Shown: positions 1 through 10,872 of the stretch, piece after piece | Numbering within the stretch: the first letter of the stretch is position 1 | Layout: each line of letters begins with the position of its first letter | From: Barnesiella merdipullorum | GTDB lineage: Bacteria > Bacteroidota > Bacteroidia > Bacteroidales > Barnesiellaceae | Direction: 5' to 3' | Assembly: GCA_019116365.1 (NCBI GenBank) | Contig: DXBT01000001.1 | Span: 16,532-80,531, forward strand | Length of the DNA stretch: 64,000 nt | Position numbers and translations under genes: made by a program | Notes under the pieces: generated by a model | Told to the model about the DNA's origin: nothing | The model's input: the letters and a program-made list of their open reading frames with translations, nothing else | The model's database searches: none

Positions 1-1
1 C

Positions 2-1963
<1,962 letters not shown>

Positions 1964-1988
1964 ACACCTACTCGGTCTCTGAATACAC

Positions 1989-2023
1989 GAGCTGCATATC
2001 GCCCGATATGCGGCTCTTTTTTT
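1989..2023 (+). terminator. Rho-independent terminator of pnp
   Basis: A GAGC-t-GCATATCG arm pairs with CGATATGC-g-GCTC across a two-base loop, and eight T residues follow. It lies 25 bases after the pnp stop. Confidence 0.85.
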
Positions 2024-2123
2024 ACCCTACTTCAAACATATATTGTAGCGGGTTAAAAATTCTCATTTTTTTACTTATTTAGCGTAAAAATCGTTACCTT
2101 CGTTTGCAAATGATTCTCGGCCT

Positions 2124-3593
2124 ATGGCAGCACTGAAACAGCAGCTACAACAGAAGCTGCAACAAAAGCTCTCACCCCAGCAGATACAACTCATCCGGCT
2201 CCTCGAACTCACCGAAGTGGAGTTTGAAGAGCGAGTGCAGCAGGAGCTGGTCGATAACCCCGCCCTGGAAGAGGGCCGGGAAGAGAGTCTCGACAACCTG
2301 AACGACTTCAACACCAACGCCGACGAGGACGGAAACCCCACCGAATCGGCCGAAGAGATCTCGCTGGGCGACTATCGCACCGAAGACGACATACCCGACT
2401 ACCGCCTCGAGGCCGACAACTTCTCGAAAGACGACAAGAAAGACGACATTCCCTTTGTCTCGGCCTCGTCGTTCCACGACTACCTCGAGAGTCAGCTGGG
2501 CGAACAACCGCTCGACGACACCTCATACCAGATAGCCCAATACATCATCGGCAATATCGACGACAACGGCTACTTGCAACGTCCCATACAGGCTATCACC
2601 GACGACCTCATCTTCCAGGTGGGACTCGATGTACCGGTGAGTCAGGTCGAGGATATCCTGCAAATGATTCAGGAGTTCGAGCCCGCCGGAGTCGGCGCCT
2701 CGAACCTGCGCGAGTGCCTGCTGCTGCAACTCGAACGCCACGAGGGGACTCCAGCCAACCTGCTGGCCTACAAGATTATCGACCAGATGTTCGACGAGTT
2801 CTCCAAGAAACACTACGACAAAATCATGCGCCAGTGCAACGTGAGCGAAGAGGAGCTGAAACAGGCCATCCACGAAATTACCCAGCTCAACCCCAAGCCG
2901 GGCAGCGCCTGGAACAACAGCTACTCGGGGAACTCGGAACACCACATCATCCCCGACTTCTACGTCGAGGCTCAGGATGGCGAACTTTCCATCAGCCTCA
3001 ACAACAGCAATATACCCGAGCTGCACGTGAGCCGCGACTACCAGGACATGCTGGAGGACTACTCGTCGAACAAGCAGAACCAAACCCGCGACAAACGCGA
3101 CGCCCTGCTCTTCGTCAAGCAAAAGCTCGACGCCGCCCAGTGGTTTGTCAACGCCGTGAAACAGCGGCAAGAGACCCTGCTCAAGACCATCACGGTCATT
3201 GTCGAGCTGCAAAAGGAGTTTTTCCTCACCGGCGACGAGCGCACCCTCAAGCCCATGATTCTGAAAGATGTGGCCGAGCGCACGGGATACGACATATCGA
3301 CCATCTCGCGAGCCAGCAACAGCAAATATGTGCAAACAAATTTCGGCATTTATCCGTTAAAATATTTCTTCTCCGAGTCGATGCAGAACGATGCCGGCGA
3401 GGAGGTTTCGACCCGCGAAATCAAACGGCTGCTGCAAGAGTTGGTCGAGCACGAAGACAAGCGCAAACCGCTCTCCGACGACAAGCTGTGCGAGATGCTG
3501 CAACAGAAGGGTTATCCCATTGCGCGGCGCACCATCGCCAAGTATCGGGAGCAACTCTCCATCCCTGTGGCCCGGTTGAGAAAAGAGATATGA
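2124..3593 (+). CDS. rpoN: RNA polymerase sigma-54 factor
   Basis: Alternative sigma factor that directs core RNA polymerase to -24/-12 promoters opened by AAA+ enhancer-binding proteins. The 489-residue protein has the full layout: a glutamine-rich region I (residues 1-50, LQQKLSPQQIQL), an acidic region II with many Asp/Glu (about 55-115), the core-binding and helix-turn-helix regions, and the diagnostic RpoN box ARRTIAKYRE at residues 467-476. A possible weak -7 element (TAccTTcG, 2095-2102) sits upstream. It heads a closely spaced series with a PAP2-like membrane protein, purE, ispG and a MATE exporter, with gaps of only 15-30 bases. No sigma-54 activator is visible in the window. Confidence 0.97.
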   Translation: MAALKQQLQQKLQQKLSPQQIQLIRLLELTEVEFEERVQQELVDNPALEEGREESLDNLNDFNTNADEDGNPTESAEEISLGDYRTEDDIPDYRLEADNFSKDDKKDDIPFVSASSFHDYLESQLGEQPLDDTSYQIAQYIIGNIDDNGYLQRPIQAITDDLIFQVGLDVPVSQVEDILQMIQEFEPAGVGASNLRECLLLQLERHEGTPANLLAYKIIDQMFDEFSKKHYDKIMRQCNVSEEELKQAIHEITQLNPKPGSAWNNSYSGNSEHHIIPDFYVEAQDGELSISLNNSNIPELHVSRDYQDMLEDYSSNKQNQTRDKRDALLFVKQKLDAAQWFVNAVKQRQETLLKTITVIVELQKEFFLTGDERTLKPMILKDVAERTGYDISTISRASNSKYVQTNFGIYPLKYFFSESMQNDAGEEVSTREIKRLLQELVEHEDKRKPLSDDKLCEMLQQKGYPIARRTIAKYREQLSIPVARLRKEI

Positions 3594-3617
3594 AAACCTA
3601 TTAAACTCAAACGACCG

Positions 3618-4232
3618 ATGAAAAAAGTGGCAACCATACTGTCAACCCTGTTTCACCCGCTGCTCATGCCTACCTACGGCATAGCCATTGCGCTCTACAC
3701 TTCGTATATGCGCATCTTTGGCGACCGTCTGCTGGGCATTATCGTCATCGGGGTACTGCTCACCACCTGCATACTGCCCTCGCTGGGCATCTATATCCTG
3801 TACAAGACGGGCCACGTGAGCGACTTCAGACTGCACGAACGCACCGAGCGCACCGTGCCCTACATCATCAACTTCGCCTGTTACATTGCCTGCTACCTCT
3901 ATCTCTACCGATTCGGGATACCGGGCTGGATACTCGCGTTCATAGCCGGAGCCATCGTCTCGCTCATCATCGCCCTCTTCATCAACCGCTACTGGAAGAT
4001 AAGCGCCCACATGGTAGCTGCCGGCTCGATGGTAACACTGGTCTTTCTCATGAGTTTCTACGGACTCATGCTCACCCCCTATATTCTCCCGCTGCAAATC
4101 GCCATTGTGCTGCTGGCCGGAGCCATAGGCTCGTCGCGCATCCTGCTCAAGCGCCACACGCTGGGACAGGTAGGCGCCGGTTTTGCCCTGGGGGTACTCT
4201 GTTGTGTGTCGATGTTCTATATCTTTGTTTAA
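3618..4232 (+). CDS. PAP2-like integral membrane protein
   Basis: A 204-residue protein with about six hydrophobic segments and short loops. It resembles the PAP2 phosphatase superfamily in layout, but the three motifs are degenerate: RLHERTERTVPY where KX6RP is expected, ISAHMVAAG where PSGH is expected, and SRILLKRHTLGQV where SRX5HX3D is expected, with Gln replacing the last Asp. It may be a lipid phosphatase variant or an inactive relative. It lies 24 bases after rpoN and 22 bases before purE, so cotranscription is likely. The substrate cannot be told. Confidence 0.8.
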   Translation: MKKVATILSTLFHPLLMPTYGIAIALYTSYMRIFGDRLLGIIVIGVLLTTCILPSLGIYILYKTGHVSDFRLHERTERTVPYIINFACYIACYLYLYRFGIPGWILAFIAGAIVSLIIALFINRYWKISAHMVAAGSMVTLVFLMSFYGLMLTPYILPLQIAIVLLAGAIGSSRILLKRHTLGQVGAGFALGVLCCVSMFYIFV

Positions 4233-4254
4233 CCGATAAGTAATATATACCATT

Positions 4255-4761
4255 ATGAAACCTGTTGTAAGTATAATCATGGGGAGCACCTCGGACCTCC
4301 CCGTTATGGAGAAAGCCGCCAAGCTGCTCGACGAGTGCGAAATACCCTTCGAGATGCTGGCCCTCTCGGCCCACCGCACTCCGGCCCAGGTCGAGGAGTT
4401 TGCCAAAGGAGCCAAAGCACGCGGCATCAAAGTCATTATCGCGGCTGCCGGTATGGCTGCTCACCTGCCTGGAGTCATTGCCTCGATGACACCGCTGCCG
4501 GTCATTGGCGTGCCCATCAAATCGGGCATGGAGGGTCTCGACGCCCTGTTGGCCATCGTGCAGATGCCTCCCGGAATTCCCGTAGCTACCGTGGGTATCA
4601 ACGCCTCGCTCAATGCCGCCATCCTGGCTACCCAGATGCTGGCCCTCGGCGATGCCGCCATTGCCGAAAAGGTGGAGAAATACAAAGCCGGTCTCACCCA
4701 GAAGATTGTGGCCGCCAACGAAGCCTTGGCCGAGGTCAAATATAAATTCAAAACCAACTAA
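4255..4761 (+). CDS. purE: N5-carboxyaminoimidazole ribonucleotide mutase
   Basis: Class I PurE, which converts N5-CAIR to CAIR in de novo purine synthesis in the cytoplasm. At 168 residues it has normal family length. The motifs are intact: GSTSD near the N-terminus for phosphate binding, the LSAHRTP loop with the catalytic His at about residue 42, and AAGMAAHLPG for the active-site glycine-rich loop. No purK lies nearby. It sits between a PAP2-like membrane gene and ispG in the same run of genes. Confidence 0.95.
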   Translation: MKPVVSIIMGSTSDLPVMEKAAKLLDECEIPFEMLALSAHRTPAQVEEFAKGAKARGIKVIIAAAGMAAHLPGVIASMTPLPVIGVPIKSGMEGLDALLAIVQMPPGIPVATVGINASLNAAILATQMLALGDAAIAEKVEKYKAGLTQKIVAANEALAEVKYKFKTN

Positions 4762-4791
4762 TCTCCCCATCACGCCGTTCTCACTGTGACC

Positions 4792-6600
4792 ATGGACTAC
4801 TACAACTATCACCGCCGGGAAAGCAGCGTCGTACAGATAGGCGACACCCCGCTGGGGGGAGAGTACCCCATACGCATACAGTCGATGACCAACACCTCTA
4901 CACTCGACACCCCGGGCAGTGTAGAGCAGTGCATCCGCATTATCGAGGCGGGTGCCGACTATGTGAGACTCACCGCCCAAGGGGTGCGCGAGGCCGAAAA
5001 CCTTGCCGAAATCGAGAAGGGGCTCCATGCCCGGGGATATCACACCCCACTGGTGGCCGATATTCACTTCAACCCCAAAGCGGCCGACGCTGCGGCCTGT
5101 ACCGTCGAGAAGGTGCGCATCAACCCCGGTAACTTCGTCGATAGTGCCCGCACCTTCAAGCAAATCGACTATACCGACGAGGAGTATGCCGCCGAGCTGA
5201 AACGACTCAGGGAGCGGTTTGTCGCCTTCCTCGACATCTGCAAGGAGCACCACACCGCCATACGGCTGGGTGTCAACCACGGCTCCCTCTCCGACCGCAT
5301 CATGAGCCGCTACGGCGACACTCCGGCGGGGATGGTCGAGTCGTGCATGGAGTTCCTGCGCATCTGCCGCGACGAGCATTTCGACAACGTGGTCATATCG
5401 ATCAAAGCCTCGAATACGGTGGTCATGGTCGAAACCGTGCGACTGCTCATCCACACGATGGATGCCGAGGGGATGCACTACCCGCTGCACCTGGGTGTGA
5501 CCGAGGCGGGCGACGGTGAGGACGGCCGAATAAAATCGGCCGTGGGCATAGGCACTCTGCTGGCCGACGGCATAGGCGATACCATACGGGTCTCGCTGAG
5601 CGAAGCTCCCGAAGCCGAGGTTCCGGTGGCTCGCAAATTGGTTGCTTACATCACGGCGCGGGCCGGTCATGCGCCCATCGAGGCACCTCATCTGTCGCTC
5701 GAGCAACTGGCCGCTCGCCCCAAAGAAGATTGCGGCGGCATAGGTGCCGGCGAGCAACCGGTAGTCATTGCCGAAGGGAAACCCGGCACGGGCACGAAGG
5801 CCGACTTCTACTACACCCGCGACCAGGCCCTTGAAGGTACGCGCTCGATTGTCGATTATCGTCACTATCGTGGCGAAGCCAACACCTGCCCGCTCTTCGG
5901 TCCAGGCGACTGGCAAGCCCTCACGGACTGCCCGGCTCCCGTGCGTTTCCTGCAGGTCGATACCACCGACCTCACCGAAACCCTGCTGGCCCAACTGTCC
6001 CAAGAGAAAGGCGTGGTACTCATCCTCACATCGCACCATGCCAACCCCGTAGGCGACATACGTGCCGCTTTGGCACGGCTCACCGTTGCCGGTTGCACCA
6101 GCCCCGTAGTGCTCAAGGCCTGCTACCGCGAAAACAATCCCGAGGATCTGCAAGTGAAGGCCGGGGCCGATTTCGGGCCGTTCCTGCTCGACAACCTCAT
6201 CGACGGGGTATTCCTCCACAACGAGGGAGATATCGCCACACAGAGCCTCACCGACTATATGTTCACCATTTTGCAAGCCGCCCGCAAGCGATTCAGCAAA
6301 ACCGAGTACATCTCCTGTCCCAGTTGCGGACGCACCATGTTTGATCTGCAAACGACTCTGGCGCGGGTCAAAGCGGCCACTTCGCACCTGACGGGACTCA
6401 AGATAGGCGTGATGGGCTGTATCGTAAACGGCCCCGGCGAGATGGCCGATGCCGACTACGGCTACGTGGGAGCCGGACGCAACCGGGTGAGCCTGTACAA
6501 AGGAAAAACCTGTATCGAAAAGAATATACCCGAGGAGCAGGCTATCGAAAAACTCATCGCCCTCATCCAAGCCAACGGCGACTGGTGCGATCCCTCCTGA
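4792..6600 (+). CDS. ispG: 4-hydroxy-3-methylbut-2-enyl diphosphate synthase, long three-domain form
   Basis: Fe-S enzyme of the MEP isoprenoid pathway that converts MEcPP to HMBPP. At 602 residues it is the long form found in Bacteroidota, Chlamydiae and plants. It has an N-terminal TIM barrel (residues 1-270, RIQSMTNT, ADIHFN, LGVNHGS), a middle insert domain (about 280-490), and a C-terminal [4Fe-4S] domain with Cys ligands in SCPSCGRT (about 507) and GCIVNGPGE (about 543), the latter carrying the catalytic Glu. I chose the ATG at 4792. An in-frame GTG two codons upstream (4786) is the alternative and would add MT. Confidence 0.95.
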   Translation: MDYYNYHRRESSVVQIGDTPLGGEYPIRIQSMTNTSTLDTPGSVEQCIRIIEAGADYVRLTAQGVREAENLAEIEKGLHARGYHTPLVADIHFNPKAADAAACTVEKVRINPGNFVDSARTFKQIDYTDEEYAAELKRLRERFVAFLDICKEHHTAIRLGVNHGSLSDRIMSRYGDTPAGMVESCMEFLRICRDEHFDNVVISIKASNTVVMVETVRLLIHTMDAEGMHYPLHLGVTEAGDGEDGRIKSAVGIGTLLADGIGDTIRVSLSEAPEAEVPVARKLVAYITARAGHAPIEAPHLSLEQLAARPKEDCGGIGAGEQPVVIAEGKPGTGTKADFYYTRDQALEGTRSIVDYRHYRGEANTCPLFGPGDWQALTDCPAPVRFLQVDTTDLTETLLAQLSQEKGVVLILTSHHANPVGDIRAALARLTVAGCTSPVVLKACYRENNPEDLQVKAGADFGPFLLDNLIDGVFLHNEGDIATQSLTDYMFTILQAARKRFSKTEYISCPSCGRTMFDLQTTLARVKAATSHLTGLKIGVMGCIVNGPGEMADADYGYVGAGRNRVSLYKGKTCIEKNIPEEQAIEKLIALIQANGDWCDPS

Positions 6601-6615
6601 CCCCTTTGCCCGACC

Positions 6616-7989
6616 ATGAACGACAGCAGGAACAACATTCGAGCCGAACTGGCTTCGCTCCCCGTAGGAAAACTCCTGTGGCGGTACTCGGTACCGGCCA
6701 TCGTGGGGACAATGGTCATGTCGCTCTACAACGTAATCGACCGCATCTTCATCGGGCAGGGTGTGGGCCCCGACGCCATATCGGGGCTGGCCCTCACCTT
6801 TCCCATCATGTCGATATCGGGAGCCATCGGTATGCTCGTCGGTCAGGGAGCCGCGGCCCGCATCTCGATTGTACTGGGGCAGGACGACAAGGAGAAGGCC
6901 GAAAAGATTCTGGCCAACAGCCTCATCCTCTCCATCACCTTTGCCCTCTGCTACCTCTCGCTCTTCGTCATCTTCATGGACGATATCCTGCGCAGTTTCG
7001 GCGGCAGCGACCGCACCATACCCTATGCCCGGGAGTTCCTGCTCTACATCATGCCCGGTATGCTCTGCACCAACCTGTGCTACAGTTTCAACAACATGAT
7101 GCGTGCCTCGGGCTATCCCGGCAAGGCCATGTACACGATGCTCATCGGTGCCTTCTCCAACCTCATCCTCGCCCCCATCTTCATCTTCGGCCTCAAACTG
7201 GGTATCAAGGGGGCAGCCATCGCTACCGACATAGCCATGACCATCTCGATGATTTTCGTCATGGCCCACTTCTGCAACTCCCGCAGTAGCGTGCGATTCC
7301 ACCGCCGGTATTTCAAGCTCGAGTGGATGGTACTCATCAACATCGTCTCCATAGGCATGTCGCCTTTCCTGGTCAATATTGCCAGCAGCGTCATCAACGC
7401 CATCATCAACACCTCGCTCTACCGATACGGCGGCGACGAGGCGATAGGAGCATTCGGCATCTTCAACAGCTATGCCACACTGGTGGTGATGCTCATTGTG
7501 GGGCTATGCCAGGGCATGCAGCCGGTCGTGGGCTACAACTACGGAGCCGGCAATTTCGACCGCATGAAACGGGCCTTCAAAATCACCTGTGCAGTGGCTA
7601 CCATCTGCACCACCATCGGGTGGATAGGCTCCACCTTCTTCCCCTACTACATCATACGGGCCTTCACGACCGACAGCCACCTTATCGACGTGGCCATACA
7701 CGGCATGCGCATCGCCATGGGGGTATTCCCCATCGTGGGCATACAGATTGTCACCACCAACCTGTTCCAGTCGCTGGGTATGGCCTCGAAATCGATTTTC
7801 ATGAGTCTCACCCGCCAAGTCATCTTCCTCATCCCGCTACTGCTCATCCTGCCCCGCCTCTTCGAGCTGAACGGCGTGTGGGGTGCCATGCCGGTATCCG
7901 ATACGATAGCCACAATCATCACCCTGCTGATGCTTTGGCAAACCAATAAAAAGATGCGGAACAAAAGCTCTATAACGCCAGCCGCATAG
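6616..7989 (+). CDS. MATE family multidrug/toxin extrusion transporter
   Basis: A 457-residue inner-membrane protein with twelve predicted hydrophobic helices in two repeated halves. It carries typical MATE features: YNVIDRIFIGQGVG in the first helix pair, GAIGMLVGQGAAARISI, and the second-half counterpart GLCQGMQPVVGYNYGA. This pattern is closest to the MepA/NorM-like branch, which exports cationic compounds with Na+ or H+ antiport. It follows ispG by 15 bases and is the last gene of the plus-strand run; a hairpin separates it from the convergent Lrp-type regulator. The drug specificity is not inferable. Confidence 0.92.
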   Translation: MNDSRNNIRAELASLPVGKLLWRYSVPAIVGTMVMSLYNVIDRIFIGQGVGPDAISGLALTFPIMSISGAIGMLVGQGAAARISIVLGQDDKEKAEKILANSLILSITFALCYLSLFVIFMDDILRSFGGSDRTIPYAREFLLYIMPGMLCTNLCYSFNNMMRASGYPGKAMYTMLIGAFSNLILAPIFIFGLKLGIKGAAIATDIAMTISMIFVMAHFCNSRSSVRFHRRYFKLEWMVLINIVSIGMSPFLVNIASSVINAIINTSLYRYGGDEAIGAFGIFNSYATLVVMLIVGLCQGMQPVVGYNYGAGNFDRMKRAFKITCAVATICTTIGWIGSTFFPYYIIRAFTTDSHLIDVAIHGMRIAMGVFPIVGIQIVTTNLFQSLGMASKSIFMSLTRQVIFLIPLLLILPRLFELNGVWGAMPVSDTIATIITLLMLWQTNKKMRNKSSITPAA

Positions 7990-8027
7990 AGTATCCGTTA
8001 CTCCCATGAAACTCTACTGAAACCAAA

Positions 8028-8066
8028 CGAGGGCAACTCCTGCGCTCTGCGCCGGAATTGCCCTCG
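8028..8066. terminator. Hairpin between MATE gene and Lrp-type gene
   Basis: CGAGGGCAA-c-TCC pairs with GGA-a-TTGCCCTCG around a 13-base loop, between two convergent genes. There is no clear T-tract on the plus side, so the terminator call is moderate. Confidence 0.55.
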
Positions 8067-8113
8067 CTGCTATATTCAAACGGCCCGCCAAGCGGCCGCA
8101 AGCGTTCTCCTGC

Positions 8114-8575
8114 TTACTCCTTCATCACCGGTATCTCCCGGTTCATGCTCTGCTCGAGCGAGATAAGCGTCTCGGTCGAAACTACACCCTTGATGTGTTG
8201 AATCTTGTCGTTCAAGAGTTCCATCAGGTGCTCGTTATCCCGCGCATAGAGTTTGCACAGCATCGTGTAGGGACCCGTGGTGAAGTGGCACTCCACAACC
8301 TCGGGAATCTTCTCGAGCTCGGGAACGACATCGCGATACATCGACCCCTTCTCCAGTTTCACCCCGATGTAGGTGCAAGTTCTAAAACCCAGTGACTTGG
8401 GGTTTACATGATACCCCGAACCGGTAATTACATGCATATCGATCATGCGCTGAATGCGCTGATGGATAGCCGCACGCGAAACACCGCACTCGGCAGCTAC
8501 GTCTTTCGACGGGATGCGCGCATTGCGCATGATAATCTCGAGTATCTGGCGATCTAAGTTATCTATCTTTTCCAT
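8114..8575 (-). CDS. Lrp/AsnC family transcriptional regulator
   Basis: A 153-residue DNA-binding protein that probably senses amino acids. The N-terminal winged helix-turn-helix starts LDRQILEIIMRNARIPSKDVA, with recognition helix SRAAIHQRIQRM (residues 30-45). The C-terminal RAM ligand-binding and oligomerisation domain covers residues 65-150 with the expected pattern around VECHFTTGPYTMLCKLYA. It is monocistronic. A promoter match lies upstream (TATTTTTG, bases 8613-8606, with GTTG 19 bases further up), giving a leader of about 24 bases. The gene points towards the MATE exporter and away from the TetR gene. Confidence 0.92.
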   Translation of the reverse strand: MEKIDNLDRQILEIIMRNARIPSKDVAAECGVSRAAIHQRIQRMIDMHVITGSGYHVNPKSLGFRTCTYIGVKLEKGSMYRDVVPELEKIPEVVECHFTTGPYTMLCKLYARDNEHLMELLNDKIQHIKGVVSTETLISLEQSMNREIPVMKE

Positions 8576-8605
8576 AAATTTTTATTTACACAAATCATTT
8601 TGCGA

Positions 8606-8636
8606 CAAAAATATCATTTGTTTTTGAATATACAAC
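8606..8636 (-). promoter_or_regulatory. Promoter of the Lrp-type gene
   Basis: The minus strand reads GTTG, 19 bases, TATTTTTG. This matches the Bacteroidota TTTG / TAnnTTTG consensus with one mismatch in the -33 box. Confidence 0.6.
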
Positions 8637-8793
8637 TATATTTTAGTGATTTTTTGACAAAAAGATATTGCTATTACTAAAAACACTCTGTTTATCGGTT
8701 GTTCATTCGACTCTTTTTTGAAGCAAAAAGACAAAAAAGGAGATTTGGAGCAACCATTTGGAAATATGATTCTGTGTTAAAATTCGATTTTTT

Positions 8794-8825
8794 ATTGGCC
8801 GTCTCACAAGGAATAGTTATAATTG
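8794..8825 (+). promoter_or_regulatory. Promoter of the TetR-efflux operon
   Basis: ATTG (8794-8797), a 20-base spacer, then TATAATTG (8818-8825) fits the Bacteroidota promoter with one mismatch in each box. The predicted start of transcription falls inside the palindrome that follows. Confidence 0.55.
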
Positions 8826-8829
8826 TGAA

Positions 8830-8845
8830 TTAACAGAGCTGTTAA
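8830..8845. promoter_or_regulatory. Palindromic operator upstream of tetR-type gene
   Basis: TTAACAG-AG-CTGTTAA is a perfect inverted repeat of 7 + 7 bases. It sits 14 bases before the start codon and overlaps the predicted transcription start. TetR family repressors usually bind such sites to control their own operon. Confidence 0.6.
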
Positions 8846-8859
8846 ATAAACTATCTGCT

Positions 8860-9510
8860 ATGAATCAAGGAAATACAAACAAACGCAAAAATACCGAGGG
8901 GGCCATCATGGCTGCAGCCGAGGAACTGTTTCTGGAAAGAGGTTACCTGCTGGCCACGACCACCGAAATAGCCCGCCGGGCGGGTGTGACCCACGCTATG
9001 CTGCACTACTACTTCCAGACCAAAGAGCAGATATTCTTCAAAGTATTGGACAAAAACCTGCACGAACTTTTTGCCTCGATACGCAACGCCATGTCCACCG
9101 AAGCGGTGTCGTTCTGGGACAATCTGAAGGGAGGTGTAACCCGTCTGCTGGAGTTTCTCGACCAGCATCGCCAACTGGTGAGCTTCCTGTACGACGTAGC
9201 CTTGCACACCCCCGAGTTGCTGAAACGCTACCAGGAGAGCACCCTGAATCTCATCTCGGGACTTGCCGGTCATCACAAACTTCTGCTCGACAGCGAGGTG
9301 CAGGCCGGCCGATGCAATCCTATCACATTCGAGCAACTGTTTCTCGACATCGTCACCCTGAGCTTCTCGACCTACCTCTTCCTCCCCGTCGTGAACCGGG
9401 CGGTAGAGATAGACCCGTCAGCAATGGAGCAGGCCCTGCAGCGCCGGCACGACGAGGTCATTGCCCTGCTGCACTACCGCCTTTACGGGCGAAGCACTCC
9501 CGACCGATAA
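8860..9510 (+). CDS. TetR family transcriptional repressor
   Basis: A 216-residue one-component regulator. Its N-terminal TetR helix-turn-helix spans about residues 10-60, with AAEELFLERGYLLATTTEIARRAGV split over the first helices and the recognition stretch VTHAMLHYYFQTKEQIF. The C-terminal helical ligand domain is not closely recognisable. It is the first gene of an operon encoding a complete efflux machine, so it most likely represses that operon and is released by an exported compound. The palindrome just upstream supports autoregulation. Confidence 0.92.
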   Translation: MNQGNTNKRKNTEGAIMAAAEELFLERGYLLATTTEIARRAGVTHAMLHYYFQTKEQIFFKVLDKNLHELFASIRNAMSTEAVSFWDNLKGGVTRLLEFLDQHRQLVSFLYDVALHTPELLKRYQESTLNLISGLAGHHKLLLDSEVQAGRCNPITFEQLFLDIVTLSFSTYLFLPVVNRAVEIDPSAMEQALQRRHDEVIALLHYRLYGRSTPDR

Positions 9511-9592
9511 CCAGGGGATGGAGAAGAAATGCCACAGCAACAGGAAAGAGGATAACCGTCAATTACAGAATAATTCAAAGGGAGATATAGAG

Positions 9593-10843
9593 ATGAAAAA
9601 ATGGGGTTTTCTTATCATATGGGCATGCATCGCAGGCCCGGTTACCGCACAGGTGACCTTGACCGAATGTGTGGAAAAAGCCCGCAACAACTATCCGCAA
9701 ATCAAGGAACTCGGACTCATTCGCGAAGCCGAGAAGTATGACCTCTCGACTGCCAGCCAAAGCTGGCTGCCTCAACTCACCATCAGTGGCAAAGCCCAAT
9801 ACCAGTCGAAGGTGGTCGAGATGCCCTTCGAGATACCCGAGTTCAAATTCAACCTTCCCCACGACCAATACTCGCTGGTGGGTGAGTTGAGCCAAACGAT
9901 TTGGGACGGAGGCTCTACCGCCAGTAAAAGGAGGCTCATCAGTGCCGATGCCGAGATACAGAGTCAACAACTGGAGGTCACGCTCTACAGCATCAGACAA
10001 AAGGTGGAGAACATTTTCCTGGGCATCCTGCTGATCGACAAACAAATCGCGCAGAACGAGATTGCCCTCAAGAGCCTCAACCGCAACCGCGAGTCGGTGC
10101 TGGCCGGTATTGAGCACGGCATCTCCTACAAGTCCGATTTGAGTATCGTCGATGTGAACATCCTCAACTATCGGCAGACCATCTCGTCGCTGAACTCCGA
10201 CCGCCGCGCCTATGTCGATATGCTGGGACGACTCACCGGCGAGGATATGTCGCAGGCTCAGTTTGCAGAACCACCTATCGATATGCAAATCGATACCGCC
10301 ACCCTCTCCCGTCCCGAGCTGCAACTCTACAAGGCACAGCTGGAGCAGAACCAGGTACAGCGCCAGGATCTGCAATCGAATCTCTACCCCAAATTCAATC
10401 TATCGCTGCAGGGCGGTATCGGGCGGCCGGGACTGAATATCCTGAAAAACGAATTTGAGCCCTACTATACCGTGGGGGTAAAAATGCAGTGGAATCTGGG
10501 AGCCCTCTACTCCCGCAAGAACGATATTCGCAAAATCGCGGCCCAAAAAGAGCGCATCGAGCGCGAGCAGGAGACCTTCGTATTCAACACGATGCTCGAT
10601 GTGACCGACCGTCTCAACGAAGTGAACAAAGCCCGGCAGGTGCTCGAGCAGGACCGCGAGATTATCAGGCTGCGCGAGGAGATACGCCAGGCCGGCGAAG
10701 AGCAATACAAGCAGGGGGTGATTATGCTCACCGACCTGATGGACATGATCGACGAAGAGTTCAATGCCCGGGTGGCCGAATCGCTGCATCAAGTGCAGCT
10801 CATCATGGCCATCTGCGACCTGAAGAATACACTTGGACAATAA
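9593..10843 (+). CDS. TolC-like outer membrane efflux protein
   Basis: Outer membrane channel partner of the ABC exporter encoded downstream. The predicted product has 416 residues. I chose the ATG at 9593 because it opens a clear signal peptide (MKKWGFLIIWACIAGPVTAQ) directly followed by the typical OEP start VTLTECVEKARNNYPQIK; a longer frame upstream would overlap the TetR gene. Long amphipathic helices in two repeats (about residues 30-220 and 230-410) fit the trimeric beta-barrel and alpha-tunnel fold. Gaps are 82 bases from the TetR gene and 29 bases to the HlyD-like gene. Confidence 0.9.
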   Translation: MKKWGFLIIWACIAGPVTAQVTLTECVEKARNNYPQIKELGLIREAEKYDLSTASQSWLPQLTISGKAQYQSKVVEMPFEIPEFKFNLPHDQYSLVGELSQTIWDGGSTASKRRLISADAEIQSQQLEVTLYSIRQKVENIFLGILLIDKQIAQNEIALKSLNRNRESVLAGIEHGISYKSDLSIVDVNILNYRQTISSLNSDRRAYVDMLGRLTGEDMSQAQFAEPPIDMQIDTATLSRPELQLYKAQLEQNQVQRQDLQSNLYPKFNLSLQGGIGRPGLNILKNEFEPYYTVGVKMQWNLGALYSRKNDIRKIAAQKERIEREQETFVFNTMLDVTDRLNEVNKARQVLEQDREIIRLREEIRQAGEEQYKQGVIMLTDLMDMIDEEFNARVAESLHQVQLIMAICDLKNTLGQ

Positions 10844-10872
10844 CAAATCGAGAACCATAAAAGCCAAAGGAT

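Noticed and set aside
4147..7302. A 1051-codon minus-strand frame opposite purE, ispG and the MATE gene
   Set aside because: It is antisense to three well-supported genes and has the composition of a shadow frame in GC-rich DNA.
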